64,000 nucleotides of DNA from Palleronia pelagia (GTDB lineage: Bacteria; Pseudomonadota; Alphaproteobacteria; Rhodobacterales; Rhodobacteraceae): the NCBI RefSeq assembly GCF_900110115.1, contig NZ_FOCM01000002.1:310001-374000 (forward strand), given 5' to 3'. Positions within the stretch are counted from its first letter, which is position 1. Each line of letters begins with the position of its first letter. Positions 8,181 to 16,558 of the stretch are shown piece by piece. Position numbers and translations under genes: made by a program. The notes under the pieces were generated by a model. It was not told where the DNA came from. It searched no databases and saw only the letters and a list, made by a program, of their open reading frames with translations.

Positions 8181-9176
8181 ATGCGCGAAAAGCAGGCACA
8201 GTTTGATCCGGCCGTGGAGCGAATCGTCGCCGCGATCGACCCGAAATCGTCGGTCTCGGTCTCGACCCAGCTGCGCGGTGCGCTGGAATTCGGCATCGCC
8301 TCGGGCGAACTGCCGACGGGCCAGAAACTGCCTTCCGTCCGTATGCTGGCCAAGCGCGTCGGCATCTCACCGGTGACCGTCTCACATGTCTATGCCTCGT
8401 TGCAATCGGCCGGTCATATCGAGGGGCGTGCAGGATCGGGCACCTTCGTGCGCGGCGCGTCGGGCGACGACCAGCGCCGCAAGCTGGGCGCCATCGACGC
8501 CATGATCGGCAACCTCCTGGCCGCCGGGCGGGAAGCGGGCCTGTCCCCGGCGGACCTGTCGCTGCGCGTGGCCATGGCACAGCCCGCCGTTTCGCGCGGC
8601 ATCCGCATCCTGATGGTGGGCAACTTCCACGATGCCACCGAAAGTTACGCCAACGACCTGCGCCCGCACCTGTCCGGCACCGACACCATCGACGTGGTGA
8701 CGCTGGAACAGTTCGACACCGCCGGCGGCCACGACCTGATCATCGGGCCGCGCACCCTGCTGCCGCAGATCCGCGAGCGGGCACCGGATGTCGACGCGGT
8801 AGCGGTGACGCTGATCCCGAACGAGGCGACGCGCGTCGCCCTGGCCGGCCTGACCCCCGACGCCAAGGTGGTCGGCTATTCCTATTTCCCGGGCTTCGTC
8901 ACCATCATGAAGACCGGCATCCAGCGCTTCGCGCCGCATGTCTCGAACCTGTCCATGGTGGTGCGCGGCGACGCCGACGAAGCGCAGCGCATCGCCGAGG
9001 CCGAGGTCGTGATCTATGCCTCGGGCGCCGGTTACCTGAACCGCGATCTGGCCGATGGCCAGGCGGCGTTCGAATATCGCCATACCCCCGACGTGCAGTC
9101 CATCCGCAGCGACCTGCTGCCCGCGATCGAGGCCTGCCGCCGCAAACCCAAACCCGCGAGGGATGCCGCCGAATGA
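8181..9176 (+). CDS. GntR-family transcriptional regulator with unusual C-terminal sensor domain
   Basis: 331 residues. Residues about 30-95 form a GntR winged helix (PTGQKLPSVRMLAKRVGISP, then VTVSHVYASLQSAGHIEGRAGSGTFV). The remaining 230 residues are not FCD, UTRA or an aminotransferase domain. They show alternating strands and helices (RGIRILMVGNFHDATESYA, DVVTLEQFDTAGGHDLIIGP, VVIYASGAGYL) that resemble an Asp/Glu-racemase-like or periplasmic-binding fold. Its stop overlaps the next start by ATGA, so it leads a co-translated six-gene operon. It probably controls both divergent operons in response to the imported compound. The HTH assignment is firm; the sensor assignment is inference. 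Confidence 0.85.
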   Translation: MREKQAQFDPAVERIVAAIDPKSSVSVSTQLRGALEFGIASGELPTGQKLPSVRMLAKRVGISPVTVSHVYASLQSAGHIEGRAGSGTFVRGASGDDQRRKLGAIDAMIGNLLAAGREAGLSPADLSLRVAMAQPAVSRGIRILMVGNFHDATESYANDLRPHLSGTDTIDVVTLEQFDTAGGHDLIIGPRTLLPQIRERAPDVDAVAVTLIPNEATRVALAGLTPDAKVVGYSYFPGFVTIMKTGIQRFAPHVSNLSMVVRGDADEAQRIAEAEVVIYASGAGYLNRDLADGQAAFEYRHTPDVQSIRSDLLPAIEACRRKPKPARDAAE

Positions 9177-9874
9177 AGATCAGCGAAAGCAACTGGTTCG
9201 AGGTCGAGGAATACCTCAAGACCGATGACCGGGCCGTCCTGCCCCTCGGCTCGACCGAGCAGCACGCCTACCTGAGCCTGTCGGTGGATTCGATCCTGTC
9301 CGAACGCGTGGCCGCCGACGCCGCCGCGCCGCTGGGCGTGCCGGTCTTCCCGGCAGTGGCCTACGGCCTCACGCCTTACTTCATGGGCTTCCCCGGCAGC
9401 GTCAGCCTGAAGCTCGCCACCTACGCCGCGCTGGTGCGCGACATCCTCGACAGCCTCTACGCGACCGGGTTCCGCCGCATCCTGATCGTCAACGGCCACG
9501 GCGGGAACAGCCCGGTTCAGCCCGTCTGCGCCGAATGGATGGAGGCGCACGAGGGCGCACGCTGCCGGTTCCACGACTGGTGGAAGGCACCGAAGACCTG
9601 GGCCACGGTGCAGGAAATCGACCCGGTCGCCAGCCACGCCAGCTGGATGGAGAACTTTCCCTGGACCCGCCTGCCCGGCCGCCCCCTGCCCGACGCGCAG
9701 AAACCTTTCGTGCCCTTCGAGAAGCTGCGCGACCGTAACGCGGCCGGAGTGCGCGAGTTGATCGGCGACGGCAATTACGGCGGCGTCTACCAGAAGCCCG
9801 ACGCCGACACCGACCGGCTGTGGGCCGTGGCGGTCGAGGAAACCCGCGCGCTGCTGGACGGCGACTGGGCATGA
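9173..9874 (+). CDS. Creatininase family amidohydrolase
   Basis: 233 residues. The family motif LPLGSTEQHAYLSLSVDS lies near residue 22 and contains the Glu, His and Asp metal ligands. ILIVNGHGGNSPVQ near residue 105 is the second signature (NGHGGN). Creatininase proteins open cyclic amides (creatinine) or formyl-amide bonds using two metal ions. Most family members read GSxEQHGPHLP after the His; this one reads AYLSLS, so specificity may differ from true creatininase. It overlaps both neighbours by four bases. The family is certain; the substrate is unknown. Confidence 0.88.
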   Translation: MKISESNWFEVEEYLKTDDRAVLPLGSTEQHAYLSLSVDSILSERVAADAAAPLGVPVFPAVAYGLTPYFMGFPGSVSLKLATYAALVRDILDSLYATGFRRILIVNGHGGNSPVQPVCAEWMEAHEGARCRFHDWWKAPKTWATVQEIDPVASHASWMENFPWTRLPGRPLPDAQKPFVPFEKLRDRNAAGVRELIGDGNYGGVYQKPDADTDRLWAVAVEETRALLDGDWA

Positions 9875-10884
9875 GCGACACGATCCTGATCTGGGGCGCG
9901 GGTGCCATCGGCGGCGTCATCGGCGCGGTGCTGGCGCGCGAGGGCCACGCGGTCCACATGGTCGACATCGTGGAAGACCACGTGGCGGCCATGCGCGACG
10001 GCCTGCGGATCGAGGGGCCGGTGGAAGACTTCGTGCAGCCGCTTATGGCCTCCACCCCCGAAACGCTTACGGGTCAGTTCGACCGCATCATCCTTGCGGT
10101 CAAAGCCCACCACACCGAGGCGGCGCTGGACATGGCCTTGCCGCACCTGGCCCCCGGTGGATATGTCGTCTCGGCGCAGAACGGCCTGAACGAGCGGACA
10201 ATCGCCGCCCGCATCGGGTCCGAGCGCGTGCTGGGCTGCTTCGTGAATTTCGGCGCCGACTGGCTGGAACCCGGGCGAATCCTTTACGGCAACCGCGCCG
10301 CCATTGCCGTGGGCGAGCTCGACGGGCAGATCACCCCGCGCGCGCGCGAGATCCATGCCCTGCTGTCGCTGGTCGAGCCGGACGCGGTGTTGACGGAAAA
10401 TATCTGGGGATATCTCTGGGGAAAGCTTGGATATGGCGCGCTTCTTTTCGCCACCGCGCTGACCCCCCTATCCATGTCCGACGCGCTGGACCGGCCCGAC
10501 CACCGCCCAGTCTACGAGGCGCTGGGCCACGAGGTCATGCGCCTGGCCGCCGCCGAAGGCATCAGCCCGCTGGGGTTCAACGGCTTCGACCCCGAGGCCT
10601 TCCGCCGCGCCGACCGCGCCGGCATGGCCAAGTCGCTGGACCGCATGGTCGCGCACAACCGCAAGACGGCGAAAACGCATTCCGGCATCTGGCGCGACCT
10701 TGCCGTGCGCAAGCGCAAGACCGAGGTCGACGCGCAGATGGCGATTATGCTGGACATCGCCCGACCCCACGGGCTGAAGATGCCGGTGCTCGCACGCATG
10801 GTCGAGCTGATCCGCGACATCGAGACCGGCCGCCGCGCGCAATCGCCCGACCTTCTGGACGAACTGTCGCCCCTATGCGCGTAG
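9871..10884 (+). CDS. Ketopantoate reductase (ApbA/PanE) family oxidoreductase
   Basis: 337 residues. The N-terminal Rossmann motif is IWGAGAIGGVIGA, with a DI following strand 2. The family motif AVKAHHTEAALD is present, and the C-terminal domain carries the catalytic Lys in WGKLGYGALLFA. In this setting it is unlikely to make pantoate. It sits in a catabolic operon between a creatininase and an SDR, so it more likely oxidises or reduces a 2-oxo/2-hydroxy acid intermediate. The start at 9871 (MSDTILIWG) is fixed by the ATGA overlap. Confidence 0.87.
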   Translation: MSDTILIWGAGAIGGVIGAVLAREGHAVHMVDIVEDHVAAMRDGLRIEGPVEDFVQPLMASTPETLTGQFDRIILAVKAHHTEAALDMALPHLAPGGYVVSAQNGLNERTIAARIGSERVLGCFVNFGADWLEPGRILYGNRAAIAVGELDGQITPRAREIHALLSLVEPDAVLTENIWGYLWGKLGYGALLFATALTPLSMSDALDRPDHRPVYEALGHEVMRLAAAEGISPLGFNGFDPEAFRRADRAGMAKSLDRMVAHNRKTAKTHSGIWRDLAVRKRKTEVDAQMAIMLDIARPHGLKMPVLARMVELIRDIETGRRAQSPDLLDELSPLCA

Positions 10885-11621
10885 ATCTGGACGGGCGGGT
10901 CTTCGCCGTGACCGGCGCGGCGCAGGGCATCGGCAGCGCGATCTGCGACGGGCTGCGCGACGCCGGCGCCATCGTCGCGGCGATCGACATCGACGAGGCC
11001 GGCCTGAACGATCTCGACGTCGCCAGCCGCCATGCCGCCGACCTGGGCGACCGCGCGGGCGCTGCCGGTGCAATCGCCGCGGTGCAGGACGCCCACGGCC
11101 GGATCGACGGTCTGGTCTGCGCGGCGGGTGGCGTGCGCGGACAGGTGGGCCGCCCCATCGACGACATCCGGCCCGACGACTGGCACGCCGTCTTCGCGGC
11201 CAACGTGGACGCCGCCATGTGGTGTGCCCAGGCCGCCGCGCCGGACATGAAGGCCCGCGGTGCGGGACGCATCGTCACCATTTCGTCGGGCGCGGGGCTG
11301 CGCCCCAGCCTGACCGGCATACAGGCCTATGCCGCCGCCAAGCATGCGCTGGTGGGCCTGACCAAGCAGCTCGCGCTGGAACTCGGGCCGGCCGGCATCA
11401 CCGTGAACTCGGTCGCGCCGGGCTTCGTCATCTCGAACCCCGCCACCGCGCGGCAATGGGAGGCTTTCGGACCCGACCGCCAGAAGCAGGTGATCGAGGG
11501 CACGCACATGCGGCGGCTGGGCACGCCCGAGGACATCGCCCACGCCACCGTCTTCCTGTGCTCGGACCAGGCGGGCTGGATCACCGGGCAGATCCTGTCG
11601 GTGGACGGGGGCCGCGCATGA
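10875..11621 (+). CDS. Short-chain dehydrogenase/reductase
   Basis: 248 residues, classical SDR. It has the cofactor motif TGAAQGIG at residues 14-21, the DLGD acidic turn, a shortened 'AAGG' structural motif, the catalytic Ser in VTISSGAG, and YAAAK (Tyr-x3-Lys). The C terminus ITGQILSVDGGRA is typical of the FabG-like group. An Asp after strand 2 (AAIDID) suggests NAD preference. It overlaps the upstream gene by 10 bases and the next by 4. Its substrate is not determinable. Confidence 0.9.
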   Translation: MRVDLDGRVFAVTGAAQGIGSAICDGLRDAGAIVAAIDIDEAGLNDLDVASRHAADLGDRAGAAGAIAAVQDAHGRIDGLVCAAGGVRGQVGRPIDDIRPDDWHAVFAANVDAAMWCAQAAAPDMKARGAGRIVTISSGAGLRPSLTGIQAYAAAKHALVGLTKQLALELGPAGITVNSVAPGFVISNPATARQWEAFGPDRQKQVIEGTHMRRLGTPEDIAHATVFLCSDQAGWITGQILSVDGGRA

Positions 11622-12523
11622 GCCGGGAGCCATGGCAGTGGGACGAGCCCGAGTGGCGCGGCCGCGTCGAGGCCGTCCGCGCGGGCCAGTCGCTGAAGCC
11701 GCGAATCTGGCCCGGCGGCGCGCGCTGCGCGGTGGCGCTGAGCTTCGACAGCGATCACGAGACGAACGAGCTGCGCGACGGCGGGCGCTCCATCGCCCGG
11801 CTCAGCTGGGGCGAATACGGCGCGCGCGCGGGCCTGCCGCGGATCAAGCGGGTGTTGGAGCGCTTCGGCGCGCGGGCGAGCTTCTTCGTGCCCGCCGTCT
11901 CGGCGCTCTTGCACCCGGACGAACAACGCGCGCTGGTCGACGAGGGGCACGAGATCGGGCTGCACGGCTGGATCCACGAACGCAACACCGAGCTGCCGCC
12001 CGAGGCCGAGCGCGAGCTGATGCTGCGCGCCGCCGACGCGTTGCAGGACGTGACGGGCAGCCGGCCCGTGGGGATGCGCACGCCGTCCTGGGACTATTCC
12101 GACCACACGCTGGCCATCGCCCGCGAGATGGGGCTGGGCTATGACAGCTCGCTTTTCTCCGACGATGACCCCTACGAGATCGTGGCCGACGGTGTCCCTA
12201 CAGGTATCGTCGAGCTGCCGGTGGAGTGGATCCGCGACGATGCCGCCTATTTCCTGATGAACCGTTTCGGCGCGCAGCGGCCCTATACCCCGCCCGCCGA
12301 CGTCTTGGACATCTTCCGCCGCGAATTCGACGGCGCCCACGAGGATGGCGGGCTGTTCCTGCTGACCATGCATCCGCATGTGATCGGATACCGCTCGCGC
12401 ATCTTCATCCTCGAGGAATTGCTGGACCACATCACCGCCAAGGGCGATGTGTGGATCGCAACCCATGCCGAGATCGCGGCCTATTGCGCCGTCGAGGCCC
12501 GATTGGAGACACCAAATGCCTGA
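11618..12523 (+). CDS. Polysaccharide deacetylase family hydrolase (PuuE/HpuA-like, cyclic imide or allantoin type)
   Basis: 301 residues. The NodB-homology motif is SFDSDHETNE, with the catalytic Asp and metal Asp, and the metal His pair is in GLHGWIHERN. MRTPSWDYSDHTL follows, then the C-terminal MHPHVIGYRSRI. This last motif and the absence of a signal peptide place it with cytoplasmic PuuE-like members that hydrolyse allantoin or cyclic imides rather than with peptidoglycan deacetylases. The start MSREPWQWD at 11618 follows from the ATGA overlap; the frame extends upstream into the SDR gene but that part is a shadow. Linked to a creatininase and an isoaspartyl peptidase, it may open an imide ring. 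Confidence 0.85.
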   Translation: MSREPWQWDEPEWRGRVEAVRAGQSLKPRIWPGGARCAVALSFDSDHETNELRDGGRSIARLSWGEYGARAGLPRIKRVLERFGARASFFVPAVSALLHPDEQRALVDEGHEIGLHGWIHERNTELPPEAERELMLRAADALQDVTGSRPVGMRTPSWDYSDHTLAIAREMGLGYDSSLFSDDDPYEIVADGVPTGIVELPVEWIRDDAAYFLMNRFGAQRPYTPPADVLDIFRREFDGAHEDGGLFLLTMHPHVIGYRSRIFILEELLDHITAKGDVWIATHAEIAAYCAVEARLETPNA

Positions 12524-13451
12524 TACCCCCTACGCCCTTGCCATCCACGGCGGCGCGGGAACGATCCTGAAATCCAAGATGACGCCCGAGGCCGAGGCGA
12601 ACTACCACGCCGGGCTGGCCCGTGCCGTCGCGGCGGGCGAGGATATCCTGCGCGCGGGCGGCAGCGCGATGGACGCCGTCTGCGCGGCGGTCTGCGCGCT
12701 GGAGGACGAGCCGCTGTTCAACGCCGGCCGCGGCGCGGTCTACACCACCGAGGGCCAGCAGGAGATGGACGCCTGCGTCATGGACGGGCGCGACCGGTCG
12801 GCCGGTGCCGTCGCGGGCGTCTTCGGGCCGAAAAACCCCATCCGCCTTGCCCGCGCGGTGATGGAGCAGACCCCCCATGTCTGCCTGATCGGCCCGAACG
12901 CGCTGGCCCTGGCCGAGCGCGCGGGCCTGCCCATGGGCGACCGGGACTACTTCTTCTCGCAATCCCGCTGGGACGCGCTGCAAAAGACCTTGGCCATGCG
13001 CGAACAGGGCGTCGAGGACGACGATCCCGCCCGCAAGCACGGCACGGTGGGGGCCGTGGCCTGCGACCGGCAGGGCAACGTGGCCGCCGCGACCTCGACG
13101 GGCGGGATGACCGCCAAGCTGCCGGGCCGCGTCGGCGACACGCCGATCCCCGGGGCGGGCACCTTCGCCGACAACGCCACCTGCGCCGTGTCGGGCACCG
13201 GCCATGGCGAGGTCTTCATCCGCTACACCGCCGGCGCCGAGATCGCGGCGCGGATGCGTCACGCGGGCCAGTCGCTGATCGACGCAGCCACCCACGTGGT
13301 GATGGAAGACCTGGCGCCCAATGACGGCTCGGGCGGGGTGATCGCAGTGGATGCGCGGGGCAACCTGGCGTTGCCGTTCAACTGCGAGGGCATGTATCGC
13401 GGCTACGTGCGCGAGGGCAGCGACCCGGTCACGGCGATCTACGGCGACTGA
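12516..13451 (+). CDS. Isoaspartyl peptidase/L-asparaginase (plant-type, Ntn-hydrolase)
   Basis: 311 residues, the usual length for IaaA-type enzymes. ALAIHGGAGTI opens the protein; AVCALEDEPLFNAGRGAV follows. The autocleavage site is KHGTVGAVA with Thr177 as the new N-terminal nucleophile, and STGGMTAKLPGRVGD and GTGHGEVFIR form the binding pocket. The precursor self-cleaves before Thr177 to give alpha and beta subunits and hydrolyses beta-aspartyl dipeptides and asparagine in the cytoplasm. It overlaps the preceding gene by 8 bases and ends the operon just before a strong terminator. Confidence 0.95.
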   Translation: MPDTPYALAIHGGAGTILKSKMTPEAEANYHAGLARAVAAGEDILRAGGSAMDAVCAAVCALEDEPLFNAGRGAVYTTEGQQEMDACVMDGRDRSAGAVAGVFGPKNPIRLARAVMEQTPHVCLIGPNALALAERAGLPMGDRDYFFSQSRWDALQKTLAMREQGVEDDDPARKHGTVGAVACDRQGNVAAATSTGGMTAKLPGRVGDTPIPGAGTFADNATCAVSGTGHGEVFIRYTAGAEIAARMRHAGQSLIDAATHVVMEDLAPNDGSGGVIAVDARGNLALPFNCEGMYRGYVREGSDPVTAIYGD

Positions 13452-13460
13452 GAATGGCAA

Positions 13461-13488
13461 GCGCCGCGCCCTCTCCGGGACGCGGCGC
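13461..13488. terminator. Bidirectional terminator between isoaspartyl peptidase gene and gabD
   Basis: Arms GCGCCGCG and CGCGGCGC, extended by CCC/GGG with a one-base bulge, enclose a 5-base loop. The stem is followed by a short T-run (GGATTTTCTG) on the plus strand. It lies in the 69-base gap between two convergent genes, where a shared terminator is expected. Confidence 0.8.
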
Positions 13489-13520
13489 CTGGATTTTCTG
13501 CGAGATTTCGGGTCTGCGGG

Positions 13521-14999
13521 TCAGACCGACGTGCAGATGTATTTCATCTCCATGAACTCATCCATGCCGTGGCGCGAGCCTTCGCGGCCAAGGCCCGATT
13601 GCTTCACGCCGCCAAAGGGCGCGACCTCGGTCGAGATGAGACCGGTGTTCACACCGACCATGCCGTATTCCAGCGCTTCCTGAACCTTGGTCACCAGGCT
13701 CAGGTCCTTGGCGTAGAAATAGGCGGCCAGGCCGAAGATGGTGTCGTTGGCCATGGCGATGACATCGTCCACGTCCTCGAACTTGAACAGCGGCGCCATG
13801 GGGCCGAAGGTCTCGTCCTGGGCGAAGACCATGTCCTGGGTCGCGCCCGTGACGATGGTGGGCTTGTAGAACGTGCCGCCCAGGTCGTGGGGCTGGCCGC
13901 CGGTCAGGACGCTGCCGCCCTTGGACTTGGCATCGGCGACATGCTCTTCCACCTTCTCGACCGCGTCGCGGTTGATGAGCGGGCCGAGCTGGCTGCCCTC
14001 TTCCAGGCCGTCGCCGACCTTCATCGCCTCGACCTTTTCCTTCAGCTTGGCCGCGAAGGTGTCATAGACGCCCGCCTGCACGTAGATGCGGTTCGCGCAG
14101 ACGCAGGTCTGGCCGTTGTTGCGGAACTTGGCGATCATGGCACCTTCGACCGCCGCGTCGATGTCGGCGTCGTCGAACACGATGAAGGGCGCGTTGCCGC
14201 CCAGCTCCATGCTGCATTTCATCACCTGGTCGGCGGCCTGGCGCAGCAGGATGCGGCCCACCTCGGTCGAGCCGGTGAAGGTCAGCTTGCGCACGATCGG
14301 GTTCTCGCAGAATTCCTTGCCGATCTCCGAGCTGCGCGAGGACGGCACGATGGACAGCACGCCCTTGGGGATGCCGGCGCGGTCCGCAAGCACGCCCAGC
14401 GCCAGCGCCGACAGGGGCGTCTCGGCGGCGGGGCGGGCGACGAAGGCGCAGCCGGCGGCCAGCGCGGGGCCGACCTTGCGGGTGATCATGGCGTTGGGGA
14501 AGTTCCACGGAGTGATCGACGCCGCGACGCCGATGGGCTGCTGGATCACGGTGATCCGCTTGTCGCGCTGGTGGCCGGGAATGGTCTCGCCGTAGACGCG
14601 CTTGGCCTCTTCGCTGAACCACTCGATGAAGCTGGCGCCGTACATGATCTCGCCCTTGGCCTCGGCGTGGGGCTTGCCCTGCTCGGCGGTCAGGATGGTG
14701 CCCAGGTCGTCGGCGTGCTCGACCATCAGGTCGTACCACTTGCGCAGGACGGCGGCGCGTTCCTTGCCGGTCCACTGCGCCCACTCCTTCTGGGCCTTGT
14801 GGGCGGCGTCGATGGCGCGGGCCACCTCGGTGCGCGACAGGTCGGCGACCTCGGCGATGGTGTCGCCGCGCGCGGGGTTGGTGACGGTGAAGGTCTTGCC
14901 ATCATCGGCATCGGCCCATTCGCCGGCGATGTAGGCACGGGTGACCAGAAGGTCGGGATCGTTCAGCAGTGACGCGAGGTCGGTGGTCTGATCCAGCAT
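13521..14999 (-). CDS. gabD: Succinate-semialdehyde dehydrogenase (NAD(P)+)
   Basis: 492 residues, aldehyde dehydrogenase superfamily, closest in layout to GabD. It has PWNFPNAMITRK, the FTGSTEVG nucleotide loop, the catalytic Glu in MELGGNAPFIVF and the catalytic Cys in NNGQTCVCANR. The C terminus is PFGGVKQSGLGREGSRHG. The start MLDQTTDLAS is preceded by AGGAG at a good distance. It oxidises succinate semialdehyde to succinate, finishing GABA breakdown begun by the upstream gabT gene in the same leftward operon. Confidence 0.93.
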   Translation of the reverse strand: MLDQTTDLASLLNDPDLLVTRAYIAGEWADADDGKTFTVTNPARGDTIAEVADLSRTEVARAIDAAHKAQKEWAQWTGKERAAVLRKWYDLMVEHADDLGTILTAEQGKPHAEAKGEIMYGASFIEWFSEEAKRVYGETIPGHQRDKRITVIQQPIGVAASITPWNFPNAMITRKVGPALAAGCAFVARPAAETPLSALALGVLADRAGIPKGVLSIVPSSRSSEIGKEFCENPIVRKLTFTGSTEVGRILLRQAADQVMKCSMELGGNAPFIVFDDADIDAAVEGAMIAKFRNNGQTCVCANRIYVQAGVYDTFAAKLKEKVEAMKVGDGLEEGSQLGPLINRDAVEKVEEHVADAKSKGGSVLTGGQPHDLGGTFYKPTIVTGATQDMVFAQDETFGPMAPLFKFEDVDDVIAMANDTIFGLAAYFYAKDLSLVTKVQEALEYGMVGVNTGLISTEVAPFGGVKQSGLGREGSRHGMDEFMEMKYICTSV

Positions 15000-15025
15000 G
15001 GGAAATCTCCTGTCGTCAAAGAAAA

Positions 15026-15056
15026 GCCGTGGCACACGGGAAACGCGCGCCACGGC
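15026..15056 (-). promoter_or_regulatory. Intercistronic hairpin between gabT and gabD
   Basis: Perfect 8-bp arms GCCGTGGC and GCCACGGC, with a 15-base loop, fall in the 83-base gap between the gabT stop and the gabD start. No T-run is seen. It could tune gabD expression or protect the gabT message end. Confidence 0.5.
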
Positions 15057-15082
15057 GGGAAAGGTTCATCGCGGGGCGGCGA

Positions 15083-16558
15083 TCATTCCGCCGCGTGGGC
15101 CATCCGTTCGGCGACCGCGTCCGCGAGGGCGGCTTCGAAGATCTCGAGCCCCTCTTCCACGATGGCGTCGCTGGCGGTCAGCGGCACCATGATGCGCAAC
15201 GCGTTGCCGTGCATGCCGCAGGCCAGCAGGATGAGGCCGCGCTTCTGGGCGTGAGCGATCACCGACTTGGTCAGCGCGGCGTCGGGCGTGGCCGTTTCGA
15301 AATCGGTCACGAACTCGACAGCCAGCATCGCGCCAAGGCCGCGGATGTCCCACATGCGATAGGGCGCGGTGCGGGCGCCGATCTCGGCGAAACGGGCGCG
15401 GAAATGCTCGCCCATGCGGGTCGACCGCTCCAGCAGGCCCTCGCTGTCCAGCGCCTCGATCGCCGCCAGCGCGGCGGCGCAGGCCACCGGGTTGCCGCCG
15501 TAGGTGCCGCCCAGGCCGCCCGGCATCGGCGCGTCCATGACATCGGCCCGGCCGATGACGCCCGCGATGGGGTAGCCGCCGGCCATGGATTTCGCCACGG
15601 TGATGAGGTCGGGCGCGACGCCCGAATGCTCGATGGCGAACCAGGTGCCGGTGCGGCCGAAGCCCGCCTGGATCTCGTCCGAGATCAGCAGGATGCCGTG
15701 CTTGTCGCAGATCGCGCGCAGCGCCTGCCACATCTCGGCCGGGACCGGCACGTAGCCACCTTCGCCCAGGACGGGCTCGAGGATGATGGCGGCGATGCGC
15801 GACGGATCGGCATCGGTCAGCATCAGCGTCTCGAGCGCCTTCAGCGCATCCTCGACCGTCACGCCCTGGCGTGCATCGGGGAACGGCGCGCGGAAGATGT
15901 CGGTGGGGAACGGGCCCACGTCCTTCTTGTAGGGGGTGACCTTGCCGGTCAGGCCCAGCGTCATCAGCGTGCGGCCGTGGTAGCCGCCCGAGAAGGCGAT
16001 GATGCCGGGACGCCCGGTATGGGCACGGGCGATCTTCACGGCGTTTTCAACGGCCTCGGCGCCGGTGGTGACCAGCAGCGATTTCTTCTCGAACTCACCC
16101 GGGGCGAGCGCGTTGAGTTTCTCGGCCAGCGCGACGTAGGGCTCGTAGGGAACGACCTGGAACGAGGTGTGTGTGTAGAGGTCTTCCTGCGCCTTCGCGG
16201 CCTCGACGACCTTGGCGTGGCGGTGACCGGTGTTCAGCACGGCGATGCCGCCGGCGAAGTCGATGTAGCGGTTGCCTTCGACGTCCCACAGCTCGGCGTT
16301 CTCGGCCTTGGCGGCGAAGAACGGCATGGCCGAAGCCACACCGCGCGGAACGGCAGCATTGCGGCGCGCCATCAGCGCGTCGTTCGAGCCCGCGGTATGG
16401 GCCGGCACGGGGGCGTGGGTCTGCGGCGCAGCGATATGGGTCGCGACCACGTCCGGGGTGGTGACCGTTTCGGCCTGGGCCTTGGCGCGGGTCTTGCGCG
16501 GGCTGGCGGCCTTGCTGCGCTTGGCGGCGGTCTTCTTGTCGGCGGTGGTTTTGGTCAT
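15083..16558 (-). CDS. gabT: 4-aminobutyrate aminotransferase with a Lys/Ala/Pro-rich N-terminal tail
   Basis: 491 residues against about 425 for ordinary GabT. The class-III aminotransferase body begins at SNDALMARRNAAVPRG (about residue 60). It contains the GAEAVENAVKIAR and GGYHGRT motifs, the ISDEIQAGFGRTG pyridoxal-binding Asp region and the PLP Lys at 323 (AKSMAGGYPIAG). The first ~55 residues are unlike any GabT I know: rich in Lys, Ala, Thr and Pro, with an SPRK motif, like histone-H1/AlgP-type basic tails. The start MTKTTADKK at 16558 has an AGGA at suitable distance. It transfers the amino group of GABA (or a related omega-amine) to 2-oxoglutarate. Confidence 0.92.
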   Translation of the reverse strand: MTKTTADKKTAAKRSKAASPRKTRAKAQAETVTTPDVVATHIAAPQTHAPVPAHTAGSNDALMARRNAAVPRGVASAMPFFAAKAENAELWDVEGNRYIDFAGGIAVLNTGHRHAKVVEAAKAQEDLYTHTSFQVVPYEPYVALAEKLNALAPGEFEKKSLLVTTGAEAVENAVKIARAHTGRPGIIAFSGGYHGRTLMTLGLTGKVTPYKKDVGPFPTDIFRAPFPDARQGVTVEDALKALETLMLTDADPSRIAAIILEPVLGEGGYVPVPAEMWQALRAICDKHGILLISDEIQAGFGRTGTWFAIEHSGVAPDLITVAKSMAGGYPIAGVIGRADVMDAPMPGGLGGTYGGNPVACAAALAAIEALDSEGLLERSTRMGEHFRARFAEIGARTAPYRMWDIRGLGAMLAVEFVTDFETATPDAALTKSVIAHAQKRGLILLACGMHGNALRIMVPLTASDAIVEEGLEIFEAALADAVAERMAHAAE

